Source of the DNA: Paenibacillus sp. HWE-109
GTDB lineage: Bacteria; Bacillota; Bacilli; Paenibacillales; NBRC-103111
Assembly: GCF_022163125.1 (NCBI RefSeq)
Contig: NZ_CP091881.1
Span: forward strand, 8,512,501-8,576,500
Length of the DNA: 64,000 nucleotides
Direction: 5' to 3'
Under the pieces are notes generated by a model. It saw only the letters and a list, made by a program, of their open reading frames with translations. It had not been told where the DNA came from and made no database searches. Shown here in pieces: positions 1 to 9,093 of the stretch (positions within the stretch are counted from its first letter, which is position 1; every line of letters begins with the position of its first letter). The position numbers and the translations under genes are program-made.

Positions 1-115
1 GACTGCTAATGGTGTGGCTTACGCCCGATTGGGTGAAGCCTAGCAATTCGGCAGCCTTGGTCAGACTCCCCACCTCGACAACTTTCATGAAAACTTCGTA
101 TTTGGCTATACTCAA
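1..115 (-). CDS. LysR-family transcriptional regulator, N-terminal part
   Basis: The minus strand from 115 reads through to the window edge without a stop. The 38 codons encode a winged helix-turn-helix start typical of LysR regulators: an initial helix (YEVFMKVVEVGSLTKAAELL) followed by a recognition-helix segment with TQSGVSHTIS. The start is a TTG preceded on the minus strand by GGAAGGGGCGGA at a suitable distance. The effector-binding domain lies outside the window. It is divergent from the EamA exporter at 264, the usual arrangement in which a LysR protein controls both itself and the neighbour. Function is inferred from the HTH only; the ligand is unknown. Confidence 0.8.
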   Translation of the reverse strand, partial: MSIAKYEVFMKVVEVGSLTKAAELLGFTQSGVSHTISS

Positions 116-136
116 TGAAATCCGCCCCTTCCAATT

Positions 137-157
137 TACATGAGTAATTCTCATGTA
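137..157. promoter_or_regulatory. Perfect 8-bp inverted repeat, candidate LysR operator
   Basis: TACATGAG and CTCATGTA are exact reverse complements separated by TAATT. The dyad lies between the divergent LysR and EamA genes and runs directly into a TATAGTATAAT stretch (158-166) that could serve as a -10 region. Size and position fit a LysR-type binding site; binding is inferred. Confidence 0.5.
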
Positions 158-263
158 TAGTATAATAAACATTCATTATTCTTGTATATAAAGGTTTAGT
201 ATACTAGGGTAACAACGGAACTGGAAATCATTACAGCTAAGATAAGAAGCAGGAGGATCAGAA

Positions 264-1148
264 GTGAAACGTCAAAAAGCAGAGTGGTTGATGATCGCAG
301 TGACCTTATGTTGGGGATCTTCGTACCTCTTCATGCAGTATGGATTGAATGCCATCGATGAGTTTAATTTAATCGCTTTGCGTTTCGGGTTTGCTTTCCT
401 TGTCACAGCAAGCCTTTTTTTTAAACATATACGGAAAACGAACTTACCCACTATTAAATATGGAGCTTATCTCGGGTTCTTATTGTTTTGTATCTTTACA
501 TGCATTACCTTTGGCCTGAAAACGACAACGACATCCAATGCCGGCTTTTTGGTTAGCCTCACAGTCATTTTTGTGCCCTTTATTTATGTTCTTGTATTTA
601 AGAGAAAGCCGCATCCCAGCCTTATCGTTGGTGTCAGCCTCGCCTTCATCGGAATGGGGCTCCTTACGCTTAACAGCCAATTACATATCTATCCAGGTGA
701 TTTATTATGCATTCTGTCAGCATTATTCTACGCCGTTTATATCATCCTTACTGGAACCGCAGCTAAAAAAGTGGATTCGTTGAATTTGGGTATATGGCAA
801 TTAGGTTTTGCTGGCGCCTTAGGATTGTTTTTTTCGTTTATTTTTGAAACGCCTTCGCTACCAGCCACGTTAAACGGATGGATCTCCATCCTGGTGCTTA
901 GCTTCGTATGCAGCGCCTTTGGCTTTGTTGTTCAACCCTTGGCGCAAAAGTATACGACACCTACCCGAACCGGTTTAATCTTCGCGCTTGAACCGGTGTT
1001 TGCCGCACTGTTTGGATTCTTGTTCGCACATGAAATATTGCCACTAAGAGGCTACATTGGTGCGGCGATTGTCCTTATTGGCGTCGTCGTATCTGATTGG
1101 CAAGGGAAAAGAAAGAACCGCGAGCATACGCTTGGCAATCCTTCATAA
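264..1148 (+). CDS. EamA-family (DMT superfamily) transporter
   Basis: Integral membrane protein of 294 residues with about ten hydrophobic segments, the usual length for the drug/metabolite transporter superfamily. Two EamA repeats are visible, roughly residues 7-137 and 147-280. The first opens with TLCWGSSYLFMQYGL and the second ends with the family-typical LEPVFAALFGFLF and an IGAAIVLIGV helix. The GTG start at 264 is preceded by AGGAGGATCAGAA, a strong ribosome site. Proteins of this family export metabolites, amino acids or toxic compounds across the cytoplasmic membrane; the substrate cannot be told from sequence. Control by the divergent LysR gene is inferred from layout. The tail after residue 280 is short, basic and poorly conserved. 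Confidence 0.85.
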   Translation: MKRQKAEWLMIAVTLCWGSSYLFMQYGLNAIDEFNLIALRFGFAFLVTASLFFKHIRKTNLPTIKYGAYLGFLLFCIFTCITFGLKTTTTSNAGFLVSLTVIFVPFIYVLVFKRKPHPSLIVGVSLAFIGMGLLTLNSQLHIYPGDLLCILSALFYAVYIILTGTAAKKVDSLNLGIWQLGFAGALGLFFSFIFETPSLPATLNGWISILVLSFVCSAFGFVVQPLAQKYTTPTRTGLIFALEPVFAALFGFLFAHEILPLRGYIGAAIVLIGVVVSDWQGKRKNREHTLGNPS

Positions 1149-1219
1149 AGCGGGGAGACCGTTCTCACGCTTACCATTCTCGATGAGCAATGCGGCTCTA
1201 TGTGGAATGGGTTTGGTTT

Positions 1220-1250
1220 TGAATAATTTACCAAAGGTTTAGTTATATTA
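1220..1250 (+). promoter_or_regulatory. Candidate forespore (sigma-G-like) promoter for the first ger operon
   Basis: TGAATA at 1220-1225 and TATATTA at 1244-1250 are separated by 18 bp, close to the sigma-G pattern (GHATR, then CATNNTA) known for Bacillus germinant-receptor operons. It lies about 50 bp before the GerA start. The -10 has T in place of the usual C, so this is a moderate match only. Confidence 0.4.
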
Positions 1251-1298
1251 TGAATGCAAACATTTATTAGATGATGGGGAAGAGTGGAGGGAGATCAC

Positions 1299-2819
1299 GT
1301 GAGTCCTGTTCACTTGGGGATCGATATTCATAAGAAGGAGCAAGAGTTAAAAGAAATTTTCACGAATTGTTCAGATGTCACATTCCGTCATGTTCAAATA
1401 GATGGTGAGTCCGTCATTACGATGGTTTACATTGACGGGCTTGTAAATATCGACATCCTAAATAGCGCTTTGCTAAAACTCAGTTTTGAAGGCGTTCCAG
1501 AGGGTTTGGGCGATGTTGGAACTAGCGGTGAAGCACTTATGCAGCAGATTGTGGCTATTGCTGAGACGAAGGTTGCAACCAGTTTGCAAGCCGTTGTTGA
1601 TGGGGTTTTGAATGGGAACGTCGCCATTCTGATCCTTGGCGAGTCGGACGCTCTTCTTGCTAAGTTACAGGGTTTCGATACACGGGCAATTCAAGAACCG
1701 AATATCGAGTATTCGATTCGCGGACCTAAAGAAAGCTTTACGGAATCCTTGAAGACCAATACAAGCTTTTTGCGGAGAAAAATCCGGAGCTCAAAGCTTA
1801 AATTACAATCGCTTACGGTGGGAGAGCTTACAAGAACAGACGTATTAATTGCCTATATCGAAGGGATTGCCCAAGATTCAATTGTGGGCGAAGTTATCAA
1901 TCGGCTTGAAGGGATTTGTACAGATGCCATATTGGACACGAGCTACATAGAAGAATTTATTGAGGATTCACCATTTTCTCCGTTTCCGCTCATCCAGAAT
2001 ACGGAACGTCCCGACATTGTGGCGGCAAGCCTGTTGGAAGGTAAAGTAGCGATTATTGAGGATGGAACTCCATCCGTGTTAATTTTGCCAATGACGCTTT
2101 GGTCAGGATTACAGACTCCGGATGACTACTATGAAAGATATATGTATATGAGCTTCGTTCGTTTGCTTCGTTTGTTCATGGTTCTATTAGCGTTGTTCCT
2201 TCCTGCATTTTACGTTGCAGTTTCCACCTTCCATCCTCAATTAATCCCAGCTAATTTATTATACAGCATTATTAGCGCCAGAGAGGGAATTCCTTTTTCT
2301 GCCGTAGGTGAAGCTCTGATCATGGAATTTATGTTTGAGGTATTGCGTGAAGCAAGTAACAGACTCCCCAAGCAGATCGGTTCAGCAGTTAGTATTGTAG
2401 GTGCGTTAGTCATTGGGCAATCCGCCGTCCAAGCCGGTATCGTATCTGCTCCGATGGTTATCATTGTCGCAACAACAGGCATCGCGTCTTTTACCATTCC
2501 TCGATACAGCATGGGATTTGCTTTTAGGCTGCTCCGTTTCCCGATATTGATCTTGGGAAGCATCTTCGGCCTGTATGGCATCGTCCTGGCAGCACTCGTG
2601 ATGATCATTCATATGGTTACCCTTCATTCCTTTGGGGTGCCCTACCTTGCTCCTGTTTCACCGCAAGTGTTCTACAGTTTAAAAGATACGCTGATTCGCG
2701 CACCCCGATGGATGTTGAGAAAGAGAAAGCCATTCATTTCAGGCAGGGATAACACCCGATTACCTGCAGGGGGAAAAGCGGGGAAACGGAGCGATTCAAA
2801 AAATGATCAGAAAAAGTAG
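1299..2819 (+). CDS. Spore germination receptor A subunit (GerA/GerKA family)
   Basis: A subunit of a Ger-type nutrient germinant receptor in the spore inner membrane, 506 residues from the GTG at 1299. I prefer this start to the upstream GTG at 1284 because GGAGGGAG (1286-1293) sits at the right distance before it. The N-terminal half is soluble, with the family-typical EFIEDSPFSPFPLIQNTERPD stretch near residue 220 and an LLEGKVAIIEDGTPSVLILP block. The C-terminal half has several membrane segments, including REGIPFSAVGEALIMEFMFE and GSAVSIVGALVIGQSAVQAG. The tail is basic. It overlaps the next gene by 17 bp and starts an A-C-B operon. The germinant recognised is unknown. Confidence 0.93.
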   Translation: MSPVHLGIDIHKKEQELKEIFTNCSDVTFRHVQIDGESVITMVYIDGLVNIDILNSALLKLSFEGVPEGLGDVGTSGEALMQQIVAIAETKVATSLQAVVDGVLNGNVAILILGESDALLAKLQGFDTRAIQEPNIEYSIRGPKESFTESLKTNTSFLRRKIRSSKLKLQSLTVGELTRTDVLIAYIEGIAQDSIVGEVINRLEGICTDAILDTSYIEEFIEDSPFSPFPLIQNTERPDIVAASLLEGKVAIIEDGTPSVLILPMTLWSGLQTPDDYYERYMYMSFVRLLRLFMVLLALFLPAFYVAVSTFHPQLIPANLLYSIISAREGIPFSAVGEALIMEFMFEVLREASNRLPKQIGSAVSIVGALVIGQSAVQAGIVSAPMVIIVATTGIASFTIPRYSMGFAFRLLRFPILILGSIFGLYGIVLAALVMIIHMVTLHSFGVPYLAPVSPQVFYSLKDTLIRAPRWMLRKRKPFISGRDNTRLPAGGKAGKRSDSKNDQKK

Positions 2820-3981
2820 ATGTTTCTTAGTCCTTACTGTTTGTATAGCTCTGACTACAGGGTGCTGGGACCGCTTGGAATTAAATGATGTTGCTTTTGT
2901 AGTAGGCACAGGCATTGACCTAACAAAGGACGGGAATATCCTAATAACGGCGCAATTTAAATTACCGAGAAGAAGTGCCGCAGGGGAAATGGGTCAGCAT
3001 TATTTTACGGCAACGGCTAGCGGTAAGGATGTACTCGATGTCATGCGTAACATGCAGGCTCAGGTATCCAGACGAATACTTCGAGGTCAAAGACAAATTT
3101 TATTTATTGGCGAAGATTTGGCGAAAAAGGGTGTAACTCAGATTTTGGATGGTCTCACACGGGATCCAGGGTCCAAACTGAGGATCGATATTATGATAGT
3201 TAAAGGGACTGCGGAAGAATTGCTCAAACAAAAATATCCGTTGGAGCCCCTTCCCGTTATTGCTGCTCTAAAAGAACATTTGGCTGTCGGATTGGAAGGA
3301 GAAACGGCATTTCGGGATTTTCTAATTTCCGCCTCTACGGATGGAAGCAGTCCTACATTAGAGGCTATAGAAACAATTAAAGCTCATTCCCTCAATTACA
3401 TTGAGACGAATGGTGTGAAATCGGGATTTCGAATAGCCGGTTCTGCCATCTTTAACAAAGAATTAAAACTGGTCGGATTTTTAAATCCGGATGAGAGCGG
3501 GATACTGAACTGGATTAAGCAAAATATGAAAAGACAAATCATTACGATTGACAAGTCTGAATTTGGAAGTTTTAGTTATTCGGGTACCCATATGAAATCT
3601 CAAATTCAACCTGAACGGATAGGTGATCGAATAAGAATTCATTTAACCTTAGAAGGAAAAGGCACGATTATGGAAACGACTTCACCACTTGACCTCTTGC
3701 AAACTAAAAATCTGAACTTGCTCGAAGATGCGCTCAACAAGGAGACTGAAAAACAAGTGCTGAATATTGTTAATAAAGTACAGACGCGATACAAGACGGA
3801 TATTTTTGGTTTCGGTGAAGCGGTTCATAAGAAATACCCGCAAGCTTGGCGAGACTTAAAAAGTGACTGGGAGCGCGATTTTGCTACTGCGGAGGTTGAC
3901 GTTAAGGTGAAGCTGAACGTGGAACAAGTAGGGACAACGGGCCCCTCTTTATATTTGAAAAAAAGAGAGATTGAAAAATGA
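2803..3981 (+). CDS. Spore germination receptor C subunit, lipoprotein (Ger(x)C family)
   Basis: Lipoprotein subunit of the germinant receptor, 392 residues. The signal peptide ends in a lipobox LTTGC with the acceptor Cys at residue 21, followed by the hallmark CWDRLELND. Further family features are VVGTGIDL near residue 35 and the C-terminal Ger(x)C domain ending with AWRDLKSDWERDFATAEVDVKVKL in pieces. It overlaps the A gene by 17 bp and the B gene by 4 bp (ATGA), indicating translational coupling. The protein is expected on the outer face of the spore inner membrane and is needed for receptor function in Bacillus. Length matches the family. Confidence 0.93.
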   Translation: MIRKSRCFLVLTVCIALTTGCWDRLELNDVAFVVGTGIDLTKDGNILITAQFKLPRRSAAGEMGQHYFTATASGKDVLDVMRNMQAQVSRRILRGQRQILFIGEDLAKKGVTQILDGLTRDPGSKLRIDIMIVKGTAEELLKQKYPLEPLPVIAALKEHLAVGLEGETAFRDFLISASTDGSSPTLEAIETIKAHSLNYIETNGVKSGFRIAGSAIFNKELKLVGFLNPDESGILNWIKQNMKRQIITIDKSEFGSFSYSGTHMKSQIQPERIGDRIRIHLTLEGKGTIMETTSPLDLLQTKNLNLLEDALNKETEKQVLNIVNKVQTRYKTDIFGFGEAVHKKYPQAWRDLKSDWERDFATAEVDVKVKLNVEQVGTTGPSLYLKKREIEK

Positions 3982-5081
3982 AAAAAGTGAACTTGACAGG
4001 AATACAAATTTTCTGGATCATTGTTTCATTTCAATGCGGAAATACGCTCCTCCTTACACTATCCCCCAATATTAATGAGGCGCAGCAGGACGCATGGATT
4101 GCAAGCATTATTGCGGGGGCCTTGGGTTTATTTATTGCCTATGTATCGACGAAGTTAAGTCTTCTATTTCCCGGTCGAACGATTGTTCAATACAGTCAAG
4201 ACATTTTAGGCAAATGGTTGGGAAAGCTTATTATGATCCCCTATTTCATCCAGTGGTATTCGGTGCTTGGCGTGATTCTCAAGGAGTTCAGTGATTTCAC
4301 GATTTTAACACTTCTCCCCAGGACGCCGATATGGATACTCACAATTACAATGGTCCTATTGCTCATGTATATGACCTATATGGGGGGGATCGAAGGCATT
4401 GGGAGATGCAGCGAGCTGTTGGGTCCCTTTATTGTGTTAATGATTATTCTTATTTTGCCATTAAATATACAAGTCATGGACTGGACTCGCATATTGCCGA
4501 TTTATACGGATACTGGAATCGCTCATATTTTCAAAGGGGCTTTGACTCCTTTATCGTTTTTCGGTGAGGTTTGCATGTTAACTATGTTTATTTCTTTCAT
4601 GAAAAAGCCCACAGAAGGACCCCTTCGAGCCATTCTAGGACTTAGTGTAGCTTGCTTCCTACTAACGGTCTCTAGTCTTTTTGTCATTATGGTATTTGGT
4701 CCGGGGTTATCCGCAAAAATGGCACATCCATTTTTTGATATGGTTAGATTTATCTCCTTTGGCGGTTTTATCGAAAATATCGATGTGGTAATCGTGTTAA
4801 TCTGGGTCATAAGTGTATTCATAAAAATGTCTCTCTATTTTTTTATAAGCTGCTATGGGACTGCGCAATGGTTGCATATCAAAAATTGGAGAATGCTGAT
4901 TTGGTTTATCGCACCGATCATTCTCATTCAGGCGTGGTTGTATCCGGATATAACGTTATCCGATATTGGATATGTCACCAAATATTGGATTCCAATTGTA
5001 TTGCCAGTTAACATGTTCGGAATTCCGTTGTTGCTGTGGTTTGTGGCAAGTATTCGCAAGAAATATGCAAACGCTCATTAA
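3978..5081 (+). CDS. Spore germination receptor B subunit, permease-like (GerB/GerKB family)
   Basis: Integral membrane subunit of the germinant receptor, 367 residues with about ten membrane helices, related to the amino acid-polyamine-organocation transporters. The start ATG overlaps the C-subunit stop (ATGA). Features include the N-terminal VNLTGIQIFWIIVSFQCGN helix, a GRTIVQYSQDILGKWLGK loop near residue 67 and the YMGGIEGIGRCSELLGPF region typical of GerB. In this family the B subunit contributes to ligand recognition. It closes the first, A-C-B ordered operon. Ninety bases separate it from the next GerA gene, with no clear terminator seen. Confidence 0.92.
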   Translation: MKKVNLTGIQIFWIIVSFQCGNTLLLTLSPNINEAQQDAWIASIIAGALGLFIAYVSTKLSLLFPGRTIVQYSQDILGKWLGKLIMIPYFIQWYSVLGVILKEFSDFTILTLLPRTPIWILTITMVLLLMYMTYMGGIEGIGRCSELLGPFIVLMIILILPLNIQVMDWTRILPIYTDTGIAHIFKGALTPLSFFGEVCMLTMFISFMKKPTEGPLRAILGLSVACFLLTVSSLFVIMVFGPGLSAKMAHPFFDMVRFISFGGFIENIDVVIVLIWVISVFIKMSLYFFISCYGTAQWLHIKNWRMLIWFIAPIILIQAWLYPDITLSDIGYVTKYWIPIVLPVNMFGIPLLLWFVASIRKKYANAH

Positions 5082-5171
5082 TACATCAGGAATTACGAGG
5101 TATAAGGAACCGGTTGCAAGCAAATAATACCAAAAAAGAATGAGAAACCACGTTGAAAGGGAGGATGATCA

Positions 5172-6686
5172 TTGGTTGTGAGGGAATCCCTTTCGAATGA
5201 AATTGAATCGATTATGACGGTCATCGGACACAATTACGATGTTGTGGTGCGAGAAATAATACTCGGTCGTACAGGACGCAAAGCAGCAATCATATACATC
5301 GCGACAATAGGCGATACCAATAGCATTAACTTAAATGTATTGCAGCCATTGATGCAGATGGAGGCGACAAGCGAAGATTCGCTATCAGACCGATTCAAAG
5401 AAAGAGTGATGCAAAGTACGATCACACTTTCAGAAATGATGGAAACCGATTCGCGGACGGTATGCATTAGAAATCTTTTATCAGGAAATACAGCGTTAAT
5501 GCTGGAGGACATCAGCACCTACATCATCCTCAGTACTTCAAATTTAGAAGGAAGAAGTATCGCTGAGCCGACATCAGAATCGGTGGTTCGCGGCTCGCGC
5601 GAAGGCTTTGTTGAGAAGATATCGACGAATATTTCACTGATCCGACAGCGGATCAAAGATCCTTCTTTCACGATGCTGCAATATCATGTAGGCAAGCGCT
5701 CCGAGCGAGAGCTTGTTGCCGCTTTTATTAAGGATATTGCGAATGATCAAATGGTGGAGGAAGTTTGTCGCAGAATCGAGCTGATTGATATCGATGATGC
5801 GGCTGAATCTGGATTTATTGAACAATTCATTGAAGATAATACCTTCTCCCCGTTCCCTCAAGTCATGAATACTGAGCGACCGGATCGAGTTGTCAGTGCG
5901 TTGATGGAGGGCAAGGTTGCCATCCTCTTGGACGGAACGCCTTTTGTTCTTCTTGTTCCAGTGACATTCCCCATGATGCTTTACTCACCGGAAGATAGTA
6001 ATGAACGCTGGTTGTTTTCAAGTTTAGTCCGAATTATGCGATACACACTCGCTGTTATTTCCCTTTACTTGCCTTCGCTCTATATTGCTTTTATCTCTTT
6101 TCATCAAGGGCTAATTCCCACGAAATTGGCAATATCTATCACGTCTAGTAGAGAAGGGGTGCCATTTCCCACTTTTGTAGAAGCGATGATGATGGAACTG
6201 ACGATTGAAATACTTCGCGAAGCCGCTATTCGTCTACCCAAGCCGATTGGGCAAGCGATCGGCATGGTCGGGGGCCTTGTGATCGGGCAATCAGCTGTAC
6301 AGGCGGGGATTGTTAGTCCCATAATGGTCATTATTGTTGCTGTGACGGCGATTTCATCCTATACAGTACCTCTTTATTCCGCAGGAATTGCCATTCGCAT
6401 GTTAAGGTTCTTCATGATGCTAGCCTCCGCAATGTTGGGCCTATATGGGATTATTATGGTTTCCCTGTTGATTCTCTCCCATTTGATGAAATTAAAGAGC
6501 TTCGGGACCAACTATGCAGGTGTTTATGTGCATTATCGCCCAACAGATTGGAGAGATTCAATTGTGAAATTTCCGCTGAAATGGCTAAAAAACCGACAGA
6601 GATTGTTAGAGCCAAAAGATAATGAACGATTGCATATTCACGAAACGCAAGTGGAGGGGACTGGGAATGAAGGTAGCGCGGAGTGA
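5172..6686 (+). CDS. Spore germination receptor A subunit, second receptor
   Basis: Second GerA-family protein, 504 residues, paralogous to the product of 1299-2819. It shares the order of domains and the same signature blocks: EQFIEDNTFSPFPQVMNTERPD, then a LMEGKVAILLDGTPFVLLVP block, then the membrane half with SSREGVPFPTFVEAMMMELT and GGLVIGQSAVQAGIVSP. The start is a TTG at 5172, preceded by AAAGGGAGG with a spacing of seven bases; no in-frame ATG fits better. Its end overlaps the following B gene by 20 bp. Divergence from the first copy in the N-terminal domain suggests a receptor for another germinant, which is an inference. Confidence 0.92.
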   Translation: MVVRESLSNEIESIMTVIGHNYDVVVREIILGRTGRKAAIIYIATIGDTNSINLNVLQPLMQMEATSEDSLSDRFKERVMQSTITLSEMMETDSRTVCIRNLLSGNTALMLEDISTYIILSTSNLEGRSIAEPTSESVVRGSREGFVEKISTNISLIRQRIKDPSFTMLQYHVGKRSERELVAAFIKDIANDQMVEEVCRRIELIDIDDAAESGFIEQFIEDNTFSPFPQVMNTERPDRVVSALMEGKVAILLDGTPFVLLVPVTFPMMLYSPEDSNERWLFSSLVRIMRYTLAVISLYLPSLYIAFISFHQGLIPTKLAISITSSREGVPFPTFVEAMMMELTIEILREAAIRLPKPIGQAIGMVGGLVIGQSAVQAGIVSPIMVIIVAVTAISSYTVPLYSAGIAIRMLRFFMMLASAMLGLYGIIMVSLLILSHLMKLKSFGTNYAGVYVHYRPTDWRDSIVKFPLKWLKNRQRLLEPKDNERLHIHETQVEGTGNEGSAE

Positions 6687-7764
6687 TCAAATTTCGGTTT
6701 CGCAATTAACTGTCCTCAATACATCCATGATTCTCGGACTGTCGATCCTTACATTGCCAAGGGCTACTTCTGAGAAAATAGGTACACCTGATGTATGGAT
6801 TACCGTACTTATAGCAGGGTTGATATCTATCCTGCTGGCAGTTATTTGTACCAAAGTTGGCCAACGGTTTCCCGGACAAACTTTTTTTGAATTCAATCAA
6901 CTCATTGTTGGTAAAGCGATCGGGATTGCTTTTAGCCTGGTGTTTTGCGTTTACTACATTATGATGGCGGCTTTCGAAGTACGCATGCAAGCTGAAGTGA
7001 TCAGGCAGTTTTTATTAGATCAAACACCGATTGAAGTGACCATGATCACATTTCTTGCGGTTGCCGCCTATTTAATCGTAGGACAATTGAATCCGATCGC
7101 CAGACTCATGGAATTTTTATTACCCATTACCTATATTAGTATCTTGGTTGTCATGCTGCTAAGTGTCCAAGACTTCGACATTGATCGTTTGCGTCCTGTT
7201 CTTGGCGAAGGGATACGGCCAGTTTTTAGTGGCCTCCTCTCGACTGCGCTCTCCTACTCGGGTTTTGAATGTATTATGGTCTTCACCGCCTTTGTGAATG
7301 AACCTAGCAAAATGATACGCTCAGCTATCATCGGTGTTGCTTTGATCATCGTCCTCTACACAATAAACGTGATCATCGTCATTGATGTATTTGGTGTTTC
7401 AGAAGCTAGCACATTAACTTGGCCGACCTTGGAATTAATAAAGAACGTGGAGTCGGCAGGCTTCTTTCTAGAAAACTTCGAAGTTATTTTCATTGCAGTT
7501 TGGTTAGTTGAAATTTTCACTACTTACATTATATCCCATTACATCGCAAGCTTGGGAATTAGCCAACTTTTTCGCATCAACATTAACTATGTGCATGTTG
7601 GTTTGTTGATCGTCATTTACATTATCGCAATCTATCCAAGCGATTTGAACGGCAGCATCAAGCTTGGTGAAATTATTGGCTATTTATCCTTGGTAACGGC
7701 AGGAGTTATGCCCGTCTTATTATTAATCATTGCTGTTCTCAGAAAAAGGGGACATACACCTTGA
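6667..7764 (+). CDS. Spore germination receptor B subunit, second receptor
   Basis: Permease-like germinant receptor subunit of 365 residues with about ten membrane segments. I chose the ATG at 6667 because GGAGGGG (6653-6659) lies at an ideal distance before it; an in-frame ATG at 6622 lies inside the A gene without a ribosome site. Visible features are RSDQISVSQLTVLNTSMILG at the N terminus, GQTFFEFNQLIVGKAIG near residue 70 and a SYSGFECIMVFTAFVNEP segment. It overlaps the A gene by 20 bp and the following C gene by 4 bp. Gene order here is A-B-C, unlike the A-C-B order of the preceding receptor. Confidence 0.91.
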   Translation: MKVARSDQISVSQLTVLNTSMILGLSILTLPRATSEKIGTPDVWITVLIAGLISILLAVICTKVGQRFPGQTFFEFNQLIVGKAIGIAFSLVFCVYYIMMAAFEVRMQAEVIRQFLLDQTPIEVTMITFLAVAAYLIVGQLNPIARLMEFLLPITYISILVVMLLSVQDFDIDRLRPVLGEGIRPVFSGLLSTALSYSGFECIMVFTAFVNEPSKMIRSAIIGVALIIVLYTINVIIVIDVFGVSEASTLTWPTLELIKNVESAGFFLENFEVIFIAVWLVEIFTTYIISHYIASLGISQLFRININYVHVGLLIVIYIIAIYPSDLNGSIKLGEIIGYLSLVTAGVMPVLLLIIAVLRKRGHTP

Positions 7765-8927
7765 AATCGCCAAAAATGCGGAGTGTCGTATTTCTCGTAT
7801 TCATTTCGTTGATTGTACTTCCAGGATGTTGGGATAAACGTGAAATCGAACAGTTGGGCATGATCGCCGGTATCGCGTTGGATCAGGCGGAAGATCCCGT
7901 CAGCAATCGGATAAAGATGACCCAACAATTCGTCAACACGACCATCGGAACGAAGGATGAGGTGGTTAAAGGATATTATAACCTGATCGATGAAGGAACT
8001 AATTTGTTTGAAATTATTAGAAAAACGTCAACAAGAACAGATCGATCGCCCTACTATACACATTTGAAGGTTATCATCCTAAGCGATAAAGTTACTTCCT
8101 CCACTCAATTGCTAGACTTGATGAACTTTTTTCAACGGGATCATGAGATGAGAAGAAGTGTGCGTGTCTATTTTTCAAAAGGACCTGCAAGTGGGTTTTT
8201 AGAAAAAAAGACGGAAAATAATGAAATTCCCGCCTTTAATATTTTTTATAGGTCTCGAAATCATTACAAAACGTTAGAAATGGCTCGACAAACAACCTTG
8301 GGTGAGCTGTCCGTTAATTTGTCTAGCGACAATAGTTTCCTTGTTCAAGAAATTAATCTTACAAACGGATATACGATGCAAGGAGCAGCAGTCATTTCAG
8401 GGAAAAAAAAGCGATTGATCGGATGGTTGGATAAAGACGAGGTATCAGGAATTAATTGGATTCTCGGAACTCGTCATGGCAGTCAAGGAGGGGTTCTTAA
8501 GGTCGTCGATAAGAAAACAAAGAAAGAGATTATCTACGAAGTTAATAATACCAAAACAAAGATCAAGCCTAGAGTAGAAGGAGAACGGATTTCTTTTCTC
8601 GTTTCCATTGAATCCGAAGGGCGTCTGGGTGAGGACTGGACACTAAATGATGCATTCGAAGAGGATTATATTAAGAAAGTGGATAAACAAGTAGCCGAAG
8701 AGGTAAAACGCCTCGTTGAGCATTCCATTGCAAAAACAAAAGATACGTATAAAGTGGATGTTGCCAATTTCGGTGAACAATTAAGAATACATAACTACAG
8801 AACATGGAAGCAAGTAAAGACAAACTGGGATGAGACGTTCAGTGAGGCTAACATTGATGTCGAAGTAAAAATACACATTCGAGAGTTCGGTTCCAAAGGA
8901 AGAAAAACACCGAAGATTGGGAAGTAA
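7761..8927 (+). CDS. Spore germination receptor C subunit, lipoprotein, second receptor
   Basis: Ger(x)C-family lipoprotein, 388 residues from the TTG at 7761, which overlaps the B stop as TTGA. AAAAAGGGG lies at a suitable distance upstream. An ATG at 7776 is an alternative that would remove five residues. The lipobox is VLPGC with Cys at residue 23 (TTG start), followed by the characteristic CWDKREIEQLGMIAG. The C-terminal domain has the family pattern ending in TWKQVKTNWDETFSEANIDV. It is the last gene of the second receptor operon. No clear terminator lies in the 160 bp before the DeoR gene. Confidence 0.92.
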   Translation: MKSPKMRSVVFLVFISLIVLPGCWDKREIEQLGMIAGIALDQAEDPVSNRIKMTQQFVNTTIGTKDEVVKGYYNLIDEGTNLFEIIRKTSTRTDRSPYYTHLKVIILSDKVTSSTQLLDLMNFFQRDHEMRRSVRVYFSKGPASGFLEKKTENNEIPAFNIFYRSRNHYKTLEMARQTTLGELSVNLSSDNSFLVQEINLTNGYTMQGAAVISGKKKRLIGWLDKDEVSGINWILGTRHGSQGGVLKVVDKKTKKEIIYEVNNTKTKIKPRVEGERISFLVSIESEGRLGEDWTLNDAFEEDYIKKVDKQVAEEVKRLVEHSIAKTKDTYKVDVANFGEQLRIHNYRTWKQVKTNWDETFSEANIDVEVKIHIREFGSKGRKTPKIGK

Positions 8928-9093
8928 TTGCTCGATCAGACAAAGCATTCCCGGCTTTTACTTATGTTCGTTACTAAGTGAAAGTTGGCGCTGCCTATTA
9001 TTGAGATTTCATCATTTACTCGACGAAGCATTTTTGTTACCCTTACTTAAGGTAAACATGCTGATAAACGCAAAAACACGGAGGAATGATGAA

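Noticed and set aside
1149..1180. Terminator after the EamA gene
   Set aside because: AAGCG/CGCTT with inner GGAGA/TCTC can pair weakly, but no T tract follows.
8917..9093. N-terminal extension of the DeoR regulator
   Set aside because: The first 59 codons have no DeoR similarity, and the ribosome site GGAGG stands before the ATG at 9094.
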